This document shows positions 41,405 to 48,949 of a DNA stretch of 64,000 bases, piece by piece. The stretch is from positions 1 through 64,000 of the forward strand of contig JACAEX010000100.1 in assembly GCA_013388635.1 (NCBI GenBank), read 5' to 3'. The notes beneath the pieces are model-generated. The model searched no databases. It was not told the DNA's origin and saw only the letters and a program-made list of their open reading frames with translations. The position numbers and the translations under genes were made by a program. The DNA is from Syntrophaceae bacterium (GTDB lineage Bacteria > Desulfobacterota > BSN033 > UBA1163). Within the stretch, counting starts at the first letter, position 1, and every line of letters begins with the position of its first letter.

Positions 41405-41490
41405 AAAAACGATGCAAAATGCAAAGTTAACCATGGCCAATTAGCATTGTTAATTTTGCACTGATCATTTTGCACTTTGCATTGATCATT
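41403..41490. repeat. Intergenic repeat, TTTTGCACTTTGCATTG words
   Basis: GCAAAATGCAAAGTTAACC and its complement GATCATTTTGCACTTTGC, then ATTGATCATT, between livF and the LEA14-like gene. Same family as the repeats flanking livH. Confidence 0.5.
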
Positions 41491-41508
41491 AACCAAAGGA
41501 GGCTTACC

Positions 41509-42078
41509 ATGCGCAGACTATTATTGATGTTGATCATAATCTCATTCGCGGTTTGGGGAATGACGTCCTGCAAGCCAGGCCTTCTCCCAACTGAAGAGGC
41601 TGGAAAACCAAAGGTTACATTGGACCGCGTTGAGGTCCAGAGTTACTTCCCATGGGCGGACTTACCCGCTCGTACTCCAATGGTTTTGGGTTTTGTTTTT
41701 AACATTGAAAATCCGAGCGGCTATAACATCAGATTAGAAAATTTCAAATTTGCTATCTCATTCGAGGCCGCACCGGGCAAGGACATTGAAATTGCCATCC
41801 CAACCTATTATGACCAACTTTACTTTCCACCCAAAACGAAAAACCAGTATAGGGTCGTCAGTGTCCTGGATTCAATGACGATGAACTTAACCCTTTTAGT
41901 TGCCCAGGCACCGAAGATTCAGGCTTTGAATCTTAAACCTGCCGATGTGATTAAGAACTGGTATGCCACGATCGGGGATTTTAAGTTTGGAATTAAAGTT
42001 GGAGAGGGCCAGGCAACCTTCTCAACCGAAAAGGGAGATATTATCGTCCCCTTTGAAGGAAAATTTCCCAGGAAATGA
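41509..42078 (+). CDS. LEA14/LEA2-like lipoprotein
   Basis: The 189-residue protein begins at 41509 behind AAAGGAGG and has a lipoprotein signal with lipobox MTSC (Cys21). The mature part shows a LEA14-type (water stress and hypersensitive response) beta-sandwich: VTLDRVEVQSYFPWADLPARTP, FVFNIENPSGYNIRLENFKF and FKFGIKVGEGQATFS. Bacterial LEA2 lipoproteins have no firm role. It lies inside the liv/CoA ligase cluster, so it may be an accessory periplasmic part of that uptake system. Confidence 0.75.
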   Translation: MRRLLLMLIIISFAVWGMTSCKPGLLPTEEAGKPKVTLDRVEVQSYFPWADLPARTPMVLGFVFNIENPSGYNIRLENFKFAISFEAAPGKDIEIAIPTYYDQLYFPPKTKNQYRVVSVLDSMTMNLTLLVAQAPKIQALNLKPADVIKNWYATIGDFKFGIKVGEGQATFSTEKGDIIVPFEGKFPRK

Positions 42079-42165
42079 TGAAACCGGATTAACTCCTCAC
42101 TGAAATCCCTCCCATCTCCCTTTGCCAAAGGGGGATGGGAGGAGGATTATTCAAGGAGTGGTCAG

Positions 42166-43461
42166 ATGCCCAAACAGGACCCCACGGATCGTACCTCTGG
42201 CTATCTCAAGAAGAACCTCGAAACCATGCCCCATCAGAAACGAGTCGAATACTTGAATCAAAAACTCCGAGGGATCGTACAATACGCGTATAAAAATTCA
42301 GTAGCCTTCAGGAATAAATTGGATTCGGTCAGCTTGAAACCAAAGGATATTCAAACCGTTCAAGATCTGGAGAAAATCCCTATCACGAAGAAGGCCGATC
42401 TGATAGAGCTCCAGAAGAAGAACCCTCCCTTCGGTGGATTTGAAGGAGTCCCGATCACTGAGATCAGGAGGATCTTCATCTCTCCCGGTCCGATCTACGA
42501 ACCCGGGGAGAACGACTACAACGACCTGGGATGGGCCCAGGGGATGTATGCAGCGGGGTTCCGCGCCGGAGACATTGCGATCAACACCTTCAGTTATCAT
42601 ATGGTTCCTTTTGCCCTCCAAATGGTGGACAATTCCCTTCACATGATCGGGTGTATCACGATCCCCACAGGCGTGGGCAATACCGAGCAGCAGGTCAACA
42701 TACTGAAAAATCTGAAAGTCAATGCCTTCTGCGGAACGCCCAGCTTTCTGCTCAGCATTGCTGAGAAGGCAGAGGAGATGGGGCTCGATTTGAGAAAAGA
42801 CCTTTGTCTCCGGGTCGGCTTTGTTGCCGCGGAGATGCTTCCGGAATCTCTTCGATCTAAGTTGGAGGAGAAATTTGGAATGACCATCCGACAGTCGTAT
42901 GGTACCGCTGATGTTCGCTGCCTGGGTTATGAATGTATCAGGAAGAACGGAATGCATATACCCGATGACAAGATCGTGGAGATCGTGGACCCGGAGACCG
43001 GCAAACCATTGGGTCCGGGCAGGATGGGCGAGGTCGTCGCGACCACTTTTAATAAGGTTTACCCTCTGATCCGCTTCGGGACAGGAGACCTCTCCATCCT
43101 TACCGAGACGCCCTGCCCTTGTGGCAGGACCTCCCCTCGATTGATCAAGATCATGGGGAGGGTAGATCAGGCGACCAAGGTCAAGGGCCTTTTCATCCAT
43201 CCGGGCCAGGTAGACGAAGTTGTCCTGAAGCACCCACAGATTGAAAAGTGCCAGGTTGTGGTCACAAGAAGGGCAGAGAAGGATGAGATGACCTTCCGGA
43301 TCGAACTCAAAGAGGAAGCGCCGCAGCCTGAAAAATTGAAGGAGGAGATCGAAAAGTCGATCCGCGATGTGACCAAAATCAGAGGCGAAGCCAGATTTGT
43401 CCCGAAGGGAACGATCCGAGAAGGAGCCAAGAAGATCGAAGACCAGCGCACCTGGGAATAG
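42166..43461 (+). CDS. Phenylacetate-CoA ligase-like (PaaK family)
   Basis: The 431-residue protein belongs to the PaaK branch of the adenylate-forming ligases: LRGIVQYAYKNSVAFRNKLD at the start, EKIPITKKADL, the SPGPIYEPG loop in the place of the usual (S/T)SGTTG, RQSYGTADVRCLGYEC, LIRFGTGDLSIL, C.CGRTSPRLIKIMGRVDQ.TKVKGLFIHP and a PaaK-type C-terminus. The P-loop change (ISPGPIYEPG) is worth noting, because it lacks the Thr/Gly/Lys pattern, so substrate and activity are uncertain. It is probably the second acid-activating enzyme of the liv cluster. Confidence 0.8.
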   Translation: MPKQDPTDRTSGYLKKNLETMPHQKRVEYLNQKLRGIVQYAYKNSVAFRNKLDSVSLKPKDIQTVQDLEKIPITKKADLIELQKKNPPFGGFEGVPITEIRRIFISPGPIYEPGENDYNDLGWAQGMYAAGFRAGDIAINTFSYHMVPFALQMVDNSLHMIGCITIPTGVGNTEQQVNILKNLKVNAFCGTPSFLLSIAEKAEEMGLDLRKDLCLRVGFVAAEMLPESLRSKLEEKFGMTIRQSYGTADVRCLGYECIRKNGMHIPDDKIVEIVDPETGKPLGPGRMGEVVATTFNKVYPLIRFGTGDLSILTETPCPCGRTSPRLIKIMGRVDQATKVKGLFIHPGQVDEVVLKHPQIEKCQVVVTRRAEKDEMTFRIELKEEAPQPEKLKEEIEKSIRDVTKIRGEARFVPKGTIREGAKKIEDQRTWE

Positions 43462-43462
43462 G

Positions 43463-43590
43463 TCCAAAATTCAAATAACCAAATCCCAAGCTCCAAATAA
43501 ATCCCAATAACCAAATAGACTTTGGTTATTAGGGCTCGAAGACCGCTTATGATTTGATTATGAGGGCTTGATTATTGGTTATTTGAGGCG
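43463..43590. repeat. Intergenic repeat, CCAAATAAATCCCAATAACC words
   Basis: CAAATAACCAAATCCCAAGC, CCAAATAAATCCCAATAACC and then the complementary TTTGGTTATTAGGGC and TTGGTTATTTGAGG make a long imperfect hairpin after the PaaK-like gene. No gene is in 43462-43675. Confidence 0.55.
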
Positions 43591-43675
43591 TTGTCGCACG
43601 AAATATATTTTGGTGATCTTCTGGTAAATATGCTAAGATGGGCCTAATAATTGGAGAAAGGGAGGAGGGGAATCT

Positions 43676-44353
43676 ATGAAGATCGATTACAAGGGTTTTA
43701 TGAGGGAGAAGATACAGAGAAATCCGGTGACCATCAGCCCGGAGGCGTCCTTCTTTGAGGCCAGGGCCCTGATTCACGAAAAGGGGATCCGGCATCTGCC
43801 CGTGGTGGACAAGAACAATCGTCTCGTCGGGATTGTAACGGACCGGGATATCCGGGAAGCGGCTCCTTCGGATGCCACGTTGCTCAGCGTCCAGGAGCTC
43901 AACTATCTTTTGGGAAAGCTGAAGGTCTCAAGCTTTATGACACCAAAGGAAAAATTAATCACGATCACTCCGGACACCATTATCGAAGAGGCCGTCCAGT
44001 TGATGCACGATCACAAGATTGGATGTCTGCCTGTGATGGAGGGAGAGAAGCTCTACGGCATATTTACAGAGACCGATGCCCTGGCCCACTTCGTGGATAT
44101 ATTCGGCCTCAAGGTGAAGGGCACCCGTTTGACGGTTGCTCTTGAAGATAAACCCGGCAGCATGCTTGGGATACTCGAAATCATAAAAAAACATAATGTG
44201 AACATCATCAGCATTGTAACGCCTTCTTTCATGGTGGAAGGGAAAAGGATTGCTGCGATTCGGATTCAGACGGAGGATTACCAAGATATCATCAACGACT
44301 TAGAAAAGGCTGGCTATCCGGTCCTCACTGTGGGCAAATGGCCATCGATTTAG
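43676..44353 (+). CDS. AcuB-like protein: two CBS domains plus ACT
   Basis: The 225-residue protein has a tandem CBS (Bateman) module (about 10-140) with KNPVTISPEASFFEARALIHEKGIRHLPVVD-like pattern (here RNPVTISPEASFFEARAL), the loops IVTDRDIREA and GIFTETDALAHF, and a C-terminal ACT domain (about 150-225) with TVALEDKPGSMLGILEII and IRIQTEDYQDII. This is the layout of Bacillus AcuB, linked to acetoin/acetyl-CoA-synthetase regulation. CBS pairs bind adenine nucleotides and ACT binds amino acids or other effectors. It stands next to a MerR regulator at the head of the beta-oxidation genes. Confidence 0.85.
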   Translation: MKIDYKGFMREKIQRNPVTISPEASFFEARALIHEKGIRHLPVVDKNNRLVGIVTDRDIREAAPSDATLLSVQELNYLLGKLKVSSFMTPKEKLITITPDTIIEEAVQLMHDHKIGCLPVMEGEKLYGIFTETDALAHFVDIFGLKVKGTRLTVALEDKPGSMLGILEIIKKHNVNIISIVTPSFMVEGKRIAAIRIQTEDYQDIINDLEKAGYPVLTVGKWPSI

Positions 44354-44384
44354 TGAATCCATAATTTTTTTTACATTTATCCTA

Positions 44385-44402
44385 ACAGTTTACGTTAAGT
44401 GG
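44385..44402. promoter_or_regulatory. Operator-like site ACAGTTTACGTTAAGTGG at the merR gene
   Basis: This 18-mer is identical to 63831-63848 and shares a CAGTTTACGT core with 33475-33484 on the other strand. It ends 5 bp before the merR ATG (44407), a position that suits autoregulation. The half-site TTTACGT resembles the sites I recall for MerR-type regulators of branched-chain/fatty-acid degradation (LiuR-like). Confidence 0.6.
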
Positions 44403-44406
44403 CTTT

Positions 44407-44829
44407 ATGAAGATCGACGGATCGACCTATTTCCAAATTGGCGAACTGGCCAATCGGGTCGGGATGAGCACTCGAACCATTCGCTACTATGAAGAGATCG
44501 GCCTGCTCAACTCGGTGAAACGGATTGAGGGTGGCAAGAGGGTTTATACCGAGAAAGATATCCAGCGGCTGAAGTTCATTAAGAGGTTGAAGTATCTCGG
44601 CCTCACGCTTTCCGAGATGCATGAGCTGGAGGATATTTACCAAATTCACCGAACCAACAGAAAGGTGTTACCCAGGCTTCTCGAATTGCTTGACAGCCAC
44701 GTAGGAAAGATCGACGAATCGATCCATAACCTGAATAAGTTGAAGGAAGAAATCCTTAACTACCAGCAGAAGATCCGCCAAAAGTTGAACATGGACGAGG
44801 AAGATCCAGAAAAGAGAACGCACGACTGA
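44407..44829 (+). CDS. MerR-family regulator
   Basis: The 140-residue protein has a MerR winged helix (about 8-75: YFQIGELANRVGMSTRTIRYYEEIGLLN and RVYTEKDIQRLKFIKRLKYLGLTLSEM) and a long dimerising coiled coil (about 85-135). No metal-binding Cys cluster is present, so it is not a metal sensor. It resembles LiuR-type regulators of acyl-CoA degradation in organisation, although this is inferred from the context: it lies directly before 3-hydroxyacyl-CoA dehydrogenase and acyl-CoA dehydrogenase genes, and an operator-like site overlaps its start. Confidence 0.85.
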   Translation: MKIDGSTYFQIGELANRVGMSTRTIRYYEEIGLLNSVKRIEGGKRVYTEKDIQRLKFIKRLKYLGLTLSEMHELEDIYQIHRTNRKVLPRLLELLDSHVGKIDESIHNLNKLKEEILNYQQKIRQKLNMDEEDPEKRTHD

Positions 44830-44916
44830 AAAACAGGAGCGATCGGTCCGGTCTTGAAGCAAACTCGACGGATCAATGAAAATTGCAAGATCAGCGTCGT
44901 ATTAAGGTCATCTTCA

Positions 44917-44965
44917 TCGCTAATTGACAATTGTTAATCGATCATTTTGTAATGATCTTTTTGTA
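44917..44965. repeat. Intergenic repeat, TGACAATTGTTAATCGATCATT words
   Basis: CTAATTGACAATTGTTAATC and GATCATTTTGTAATGATC words before the Shine-Dalgarno (AAGGAGAGGG) of the 3-hydroxyacyl-CoA dehydrogenase gene. Confidence 0.4.
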
Positions 44966-44978
44966 AGGAGAGGGTTCT

Positions 44979-45827
44979 ATGGAGATCAAGACAATCGGTG
45001 TGGTAGGTGCAGGCCAGATGGGCAGCGGGATCGCCCAGGTCGCAGCTCATGCCGGATTCCAGGTGGTAATGAGTGACATTGCAGAATCCTTGGTTCAGAA
45101 AGGGCTTGCCACCATTTCGAAAAATCTGGACCGGATGATGGAAAAGGGGAAGATCTCGTCAGCGAAGAAGGATGAAATCATGGGGAGGGTGATCGGGACG
45201 ATTCGGACTGAAGAGATGGCCAAGGTTGATTTTCTCGTCGAAGCAGCCACCGAGAATGAACCCCTTAAACTGAGCATTTTCAAAGAGCTGGATCAGATCT
45301 GTCGGAAGGAGGTGATCCTTTCGAGCAATACCTCTTCCATCTCCATCACCAAAATCGCCTCGGCCACCCAGAGACCTTCAAAGGTGATCGGGATGCACTT
45401 CATGAACCCTGTTCCTGTCATGCAGCTGGTAGAGATCATCCGTGGTCTTCAGACCTCTCAGGAGACTTTCGAGGTGGTCAAGTCTCTTGCGGAGAAGATG
45501 GGGAAGACCCCTGTTGAGGCAAACGACTCCCCCGGCTTCATTTCGAATCGAATCCTCTTGCCCATGATCAACGAGGCGATTTATGCCCTCTATGAAGGGG
45601 TGGGGACCCCTGAGGCGATCGACACGGTTATGAAGCTGGGGATGAATCATCCGATGGGACCCTTAGCCCTGGCTGATCTGATCGGTCTGGACACCTGTCT
45701 GGCCATTATGGAGGTTCTTCACAAAGGCTTTGGAGATTCCAAATATCGGCCCTGCCCCCTGCTCAAGAAGTATGTGGACGCAGGCTACCTGGGCAAGAAG
45801 ACGGGCAGAGGATTCTATAAATATTGA
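44979..45827 (+). CDS. hbd: 3-hydroxyacyl-CoA dehydrogenase (3-hydroxybutyryl-CoA type)
   Basis: The 282-residue protein is a single-function L-3-hydroxyacyl-CoA dehydrogenase. The N-terminal Rossmann fold has [21 protein letters not shown], catalytic-region [12 protein letters not shown] and the catalytic His in [17 protein letters not shown]; the C-terminal dimer domain has [20 protein letters not shown] and [17 protein letters not shown]. It oxidises 3-hydroxyacyl-CoA to 3-oxoacyl-CoA with NAD+. Length and end (GRGFYKY) match the family. GGAGAGGG precedes the ATG. Confidence 0.96.
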   Translation: MEIKTIGVVGAGQMGSGIAQVAAHAGFQVVMSDIAESLVQKGLATISKNLDRMMEKGKISSAKKDEIMGRVIGTIRTEEMAKVDFLVEAATENEPLKLSIFKELDQICRKEVILSSNTSSISITKIASATQRPSKVIGMHFMNPVPVMQLVEIIRGLQTSQETFEVVKSLAEKMGKTPVEANDSPGFISNRILLPMINEAIYALYEGVGTPEAIDTVMKLGMNHPMGPLALADLIGLDTCLAIMEVLHKGFGDSKYRPCPLLKKYVDAGYLGKKTGRGFYKY

Positions 45828-45975
45828 AATCCTAAATCCGAAGCACGGGCGAAGCATCCCGCAGGGTCAATCCGAAATAAATTCAAATGTTCCAAACAAA
45901 AGCTTAGAATTTTGAGATTTGAATTTGGGAATTGTTTCGAATTTCGATAGTCGAATTTGGGATCTTAGGGTTTAG
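45824..45975. repeat. Intergenic repeat, AATCCGAAGCACG/AATTCGAAT words
   Basis: AAATCCTAAATCCGAAGCACG and AATTTGGGAATTGTTTCGAA, then TTCGATAGTCGAATTTGGG. Same family as 50801-50946 and 56457-56600. Confidence 0.55.
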
Positions 45976-45977
45976 AG

Positions 45978-47123
45978 ATGGATTTCAAACTGACGATCCA
46001 GCAAGAGATGATCAGGAATGCGGTGAGGGACTTCACCGAGAAGGAGATTAAGCCCGTGGCTGGCCAGTATGACGAGGAAAGGCGATTCCCTTATCAAAAT
46101 ATTAAAAAAATGGCTGAGCTCGGGATGATGGGAATGAATATCCCTGTGGAATACGGAGGATCTGACGTAGGCGTGGTCGCCTATAGCCTCGCCATTACCG
46201 AGATAGCAAAGGGATGCGCATCCCATGCGGTCACCACCTCTGTGACCAACATGGTGGCCGAGGTGATCTATGAATTTGGTCAAGAAGAGATCAAGAGGAA
46301 GCACATCCCCAAACTTTGCAACGGGGAGTACGCGGCAGGGTCCTTTGCCATTACCGAGCCTCACGCAGGATCGGATGCAGCCAATATCAGAACCACGGCC
46401 GTTCGCGAGAAAGACACTTATGTGATTAATGGAACGAAGAGCCTGATCACCAGTGGAGAGGCCTCCGGGGTTATCGTCGCATGGGCCGTGACCAACCCGA
46501 ATGCTAAGAAGGGAAAGGGAATCAGTGCCTTCGTCATTGAGAAAGAGACGCCCGGGTTCATTGTGGAAAGCCCTGAGGATAAGATGGGCCATCGGGCTTC
46601 ACCAGTCAATGAACTGGTCTTTGATAACTGCGTTGTTCCGGCCAACTGCCTCTTGGGGAAGGAGGGAGAAGGGTTCAAAATTGCGATGATGGAACTGGAC
46701 GGCGGAAGGATCGGGATCGGCTCCTTGGCCGTGGGCGTGGGATTTGCTGCCATTGACTTTGCAACGGAATATGTTAAAAAAAGGGAGGCGTTCGGCAAAC
46801 CTATTTCCAGCTTTGAGGCCATTCAATGGATGATCGCTGATTCCTATACAGAACTGGAGGCTGCTCAGCTTCTTGTCTTGCGTGCTGCCTTCCTCAAAGA
46901 GACCCGTCAAGCCTTTACCAAAGAAGCCTCGATGGCAAAACTTTTCGCAACGGAGGCAGCAAGGAATGTGGCCATTCGTGCCGTTCAGATGCTGGGCGGT
47001 TATGGCTATACGAAAGGCTATCCGGTGGAACGCTACCTCAGAGATATTATCGGAACAACCCTCTACGAAGGAACTTCAGAGGTTCAACGGATCGTGATTT
47101 CCAGAGAGATATTGAATCGCTAA
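45978..47123 (+). CDS. Acyl-CoA dehydrogenase
   Basis: The 381-residue flavoprotein has the whole acyl-CoA dehydrogenase pattern: an N-terminal helical domain with FTEKEIKPVAGQYDEE, the FAD-loop AGSFAITEPHAGSDAANI, the middle beta domain with INGTKSLITSGEASGVIV, and the C-terminal domain with AVQMLGGYGYTKGYPVERYLRDI and the catalytic Glu region YEGTSEVQRIVISREI. It introduces a 2,3-double bond in acyl-CoA and passes electrons to ETF. The exact chain specificity is not visible. Its stop is followed by a 110-bp gap and the HdrD-like gene. Confidence 0.95.
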   Translation: MDFKLTIQQEMIRNAVRDFTEKEIKPVAGQYDEERRFPYQNIKKMAELGMMGMNIPVEYGGSDVGVVAYSLAITEIAKGCASHAVTTSVTNMVAEVIYEFGQEEIKRKHIPKLCNGEYAAGSFAITEPHAGSDAANIRTTAVREKDTYVINGTKSLITSGEASGVIVAWAVTNPNAKKGKGISAFVIEKETPGFIVESPEDKMGHRASPVNELVFDNCVVPANCLLGKEGEGFKIAMMELDGGRIGIGSLAVGVGFAAIDFATEYVKKREAFGKPISSFEAIQWMIADSYTELEAAQLLVLRAAFLKETRQAFTKEASMAKLFATEAARNVAIRAVQMLGGYGYTKGYPVERYLRDIIGTTLYEGTSEVQRIVISREILNR

Positions 47124-47233
47124 TATTTTTTTTGCAGGATAAATGAAATTATTCACAGAGTGAGAAGGTTTGGCATTTGACACTTTCATTGTAGAGATTT
47201 CCTTTGGGCTTTAACATGAGGAGGGTCTGAGGA

Positions 47234-48382
47234 ATGGAGTTGTCAGAGCAGACTTTTGCCCAAAAATTTGACCTCTACGGATGTTTTCAATGCGGTAAGT
47301 GCACCGGAGGGTGTCCGGTTTCGCTCAAATCGAAGCTGAACATTCGAAGGCTGATGATCGAGGCCATTCTGGGGAGGAACCTCGATCGCCTCGGTGAGAG
47401 GGAGGAACTCTGGGACTGCACGACGTGTAAAACCTGTACGATCCGTTGTCCTCGAGGGTTAAAACCGATGGATTTGGTCATCGGGATGAGGGGAATGCTG
47501 GTCGAAGAGGGCCACATTCCTAAGACGATCATCGAGGCGATGGAGAACACCTACAAACACAGAAACCCCTGGGGAAAGCCGAAGAACAAGCGGACGGAAT
47601 GGACAAAGACATTGCCCGAGGACGTGAAAGTGAAAAACTTCTCTGAAGGGGATCGAGCTGAGTTTCTCTATTTCGCAGGTTGCACCGCCTCGTCTGATCC
47701 ACGAATTCAGGAGGTGGCAAAGGCCCTCCTCTTCAGTTTCCAGCAGGGAGAGGTCGATTTTGGAATCCTGGGAAATGAGGAACAATGCTGTGGCAATGAG
47801 ATCCGGAGAATGGGGGAGGCCGGTCTTTTTGAGGAACTGGTGGAAGGGAATGTCAACCGTTTCGAATCCTACCAGATCGAACGGATCGTCACCATGTGTC
47901 CCCATGGGTTCAATGTGCTGAAGAATGAGTATCCGCAGGGAAGGTTCGACGTCCTCCACACCACCCAGCTCCTGGCCAAACGTCTGGAGGAGGGAAAACT
48001 CTCATTAAAAAAGGAGGTCAAAAAGGTCGTCACCTATCACGACCCCTGTTTCCTCGGAAAACAGAACTCGGTCTTCGACGAGCCCCGAATCTTGCTGAAG
48101 GCCATCCCCGGGCTCACCTTCAAAGAGATGGACCGCTCCCGTGAAAGAAGCCTCTGCTGTGAAGGAGGAGGAGGAAGGATGTGGGTGGAGGCCTCTTCAG
48201 ACACCGGCCAGCGACTGGCCGAAATTCGTGTCAATGACGCTGTGGAGTTGGACGCGGAGATCCTGGTAACCGCTTGCCCCTTCTGTATTCTGACGCTTGA
48301 GGACGCGGTTAAGACATCGGGCCACGAGGATAGACTTCGGGTGATGGACGTGACCGAGTTACTGGTCGAGGCCATAGAATAA
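47234..48382 (+). CDS. HdrD-like Fe-S oxidoreductase (HdrC-HdrB fusion)
   Basis: The 382-residue protein fuses an HdrC-like ferredoxin part to HdrB-like CCG domains. Two [4Fe-4S] motifs are near the N-terminus: CFQCGKCTGGCPVS and CTTCKTCTIRCPRG. Then come the two CCG motifs: CTASSDP...NEEQCCGNEIRRMG and YHDPCFLGKQN...LCCEGGGGRMW...CPFC. In HdrB/HdrD these bind non-cubane clusters for disulfide reduction. Close functional relatives are HdrD/GlcF-like subunits and BamD of class II benzoyl-CoA reductase complexes. Here it precedes NuoEFG-like genes, as BamD does relative to BamG-I. It is probably part of an electron-transfer complex; the substrate is unknown. Confidence 0.85.
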   Translation: MELSEQTFAQKFDLYGCFQCGKCTGGCPVSLKSKLNIRRLMIEAILGRNLDRLGEREELWDCTTCKTCTIRCPRGLKPMDLVIGMRGMLVEEGHIPKTIIEAMENTYKHRNPWGKPKNKRTEWTKTLPEDVKVKNFSEGDRAEFLYFAGCTASSDPRIQEVAKALLFSFQQGEVDFGILGNEEQCCGNEIRRMGEAGLFEELVEGNVNRFESYQIERIVTMCPHGFNVLKNEYPQGRFDVLHTTQLLAKRLEEGKLSLKKEVKKVVTYHDPCFLGKQNSVFDEPRILLKAIPGLTFKEMDRSRERSLCCEGGGGRMWVEASSDTGQRLAEIRVNDAVELDAEILVTACPFCILTLEDAVKTSGHEDRLRVMDVTELLVEAIE

Positions 48383-48456
48383 AAAATCGATCACCTGAGC
48401 CCAAGAACCATTTTCGCTGCTTGTGATCGGTGGCTGTAAGTTTGGAAAGAGAAAAA

Positions 48457-48936
48457 ATGAGATGGGCTGATTCGATAACCAAAGAGGAATGGGAAAAGAT
48501 CGATCAGGTGATCGCAAGGTATAAGGGGAGGCATGGGGTGCTCATCCCTGTCTTAAAAGAGGTTCAGGACATCTGTGGGTACCTTCCCCAAAAAGTCCAG
48601 CACCGTATCGCAGAGGGCCTTAACCTCTCCTCCTCACAGGTCTACGGGGTGGTCTCTTTCTACGCCTTCTTCACGCTCGTTCCGAGAGGGAAGTATGTCA
48701 TACGGGTATGCCTGGGTACGGCCTGCTACGTAAGAGGGTCCAAGCAGATCTTGGATAATCTCCAAAGGGAACTCGATGTGGAAGTGGGTGGGATTACGAA
48801 GGACCGAAAGTTCTCTCTGGAGGCTGTGCGATGCCTCGGGGCCTGCGGTTTAGCACCGGTCATGGTCATCGGACATGACACCCACGGGATGCTCGATCCG
48901 GGAAAGGCGATTGAGATCGTGAGATCCTACCCATAG
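48457..48936 (+). CDS. NuoE-like [2Fe-2S] subunit
   Basis: A 159-residue NuoE/HndA-type thioredoxin-fold protein. The start at 48457 (MRWADSITKEEW) has a GGAAAG Shine-Dalgarno; the GTG nine codons upstream has none. The four [2Fe-2S] Cys are in VCLGTACYVRG (two Cys) and VRCLGACGLAP (two). An N-terminal helical part has KGRHGVLIPVLKEVQDICGYLP and VYGVVSFYAFF. It normally works with NuoF to pass electrons between NAD(H) and Fe-S clusters. 13-bp spacing to the nuoF-like gene. Confidence 0.92.
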   Translation: MRWADSITKEEWEKIDQVIARYKGRHGVLIPVLKEVQDICGYLPQKVQHRIAEGLNLSSSQVYGVVSFYAFFTLVPRGKYVIRVCLGTACYVRGSKQILDNLQRELDVEVGGITKDRKFSLEAVRCLGACGLAPVMVIGHDTHGMLDPGKAIEIVRSYP

Positions 48937-48949
48937 GGAACGCTGGATC

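Noticed and set aside
42298-43467. Long minus-strand ORF (389 codons) opposite the PaaK-like gene
   Set aside because: A shadow of the GC-rich plus-strand gene, with unnatural composition and no family match.
43462-43675. CRISPR array in repeat-rich gaps
   Set aside because: The repeated words vary in length and sequence, with no constant repeat-spacer rhythm and no cas genes in the window.
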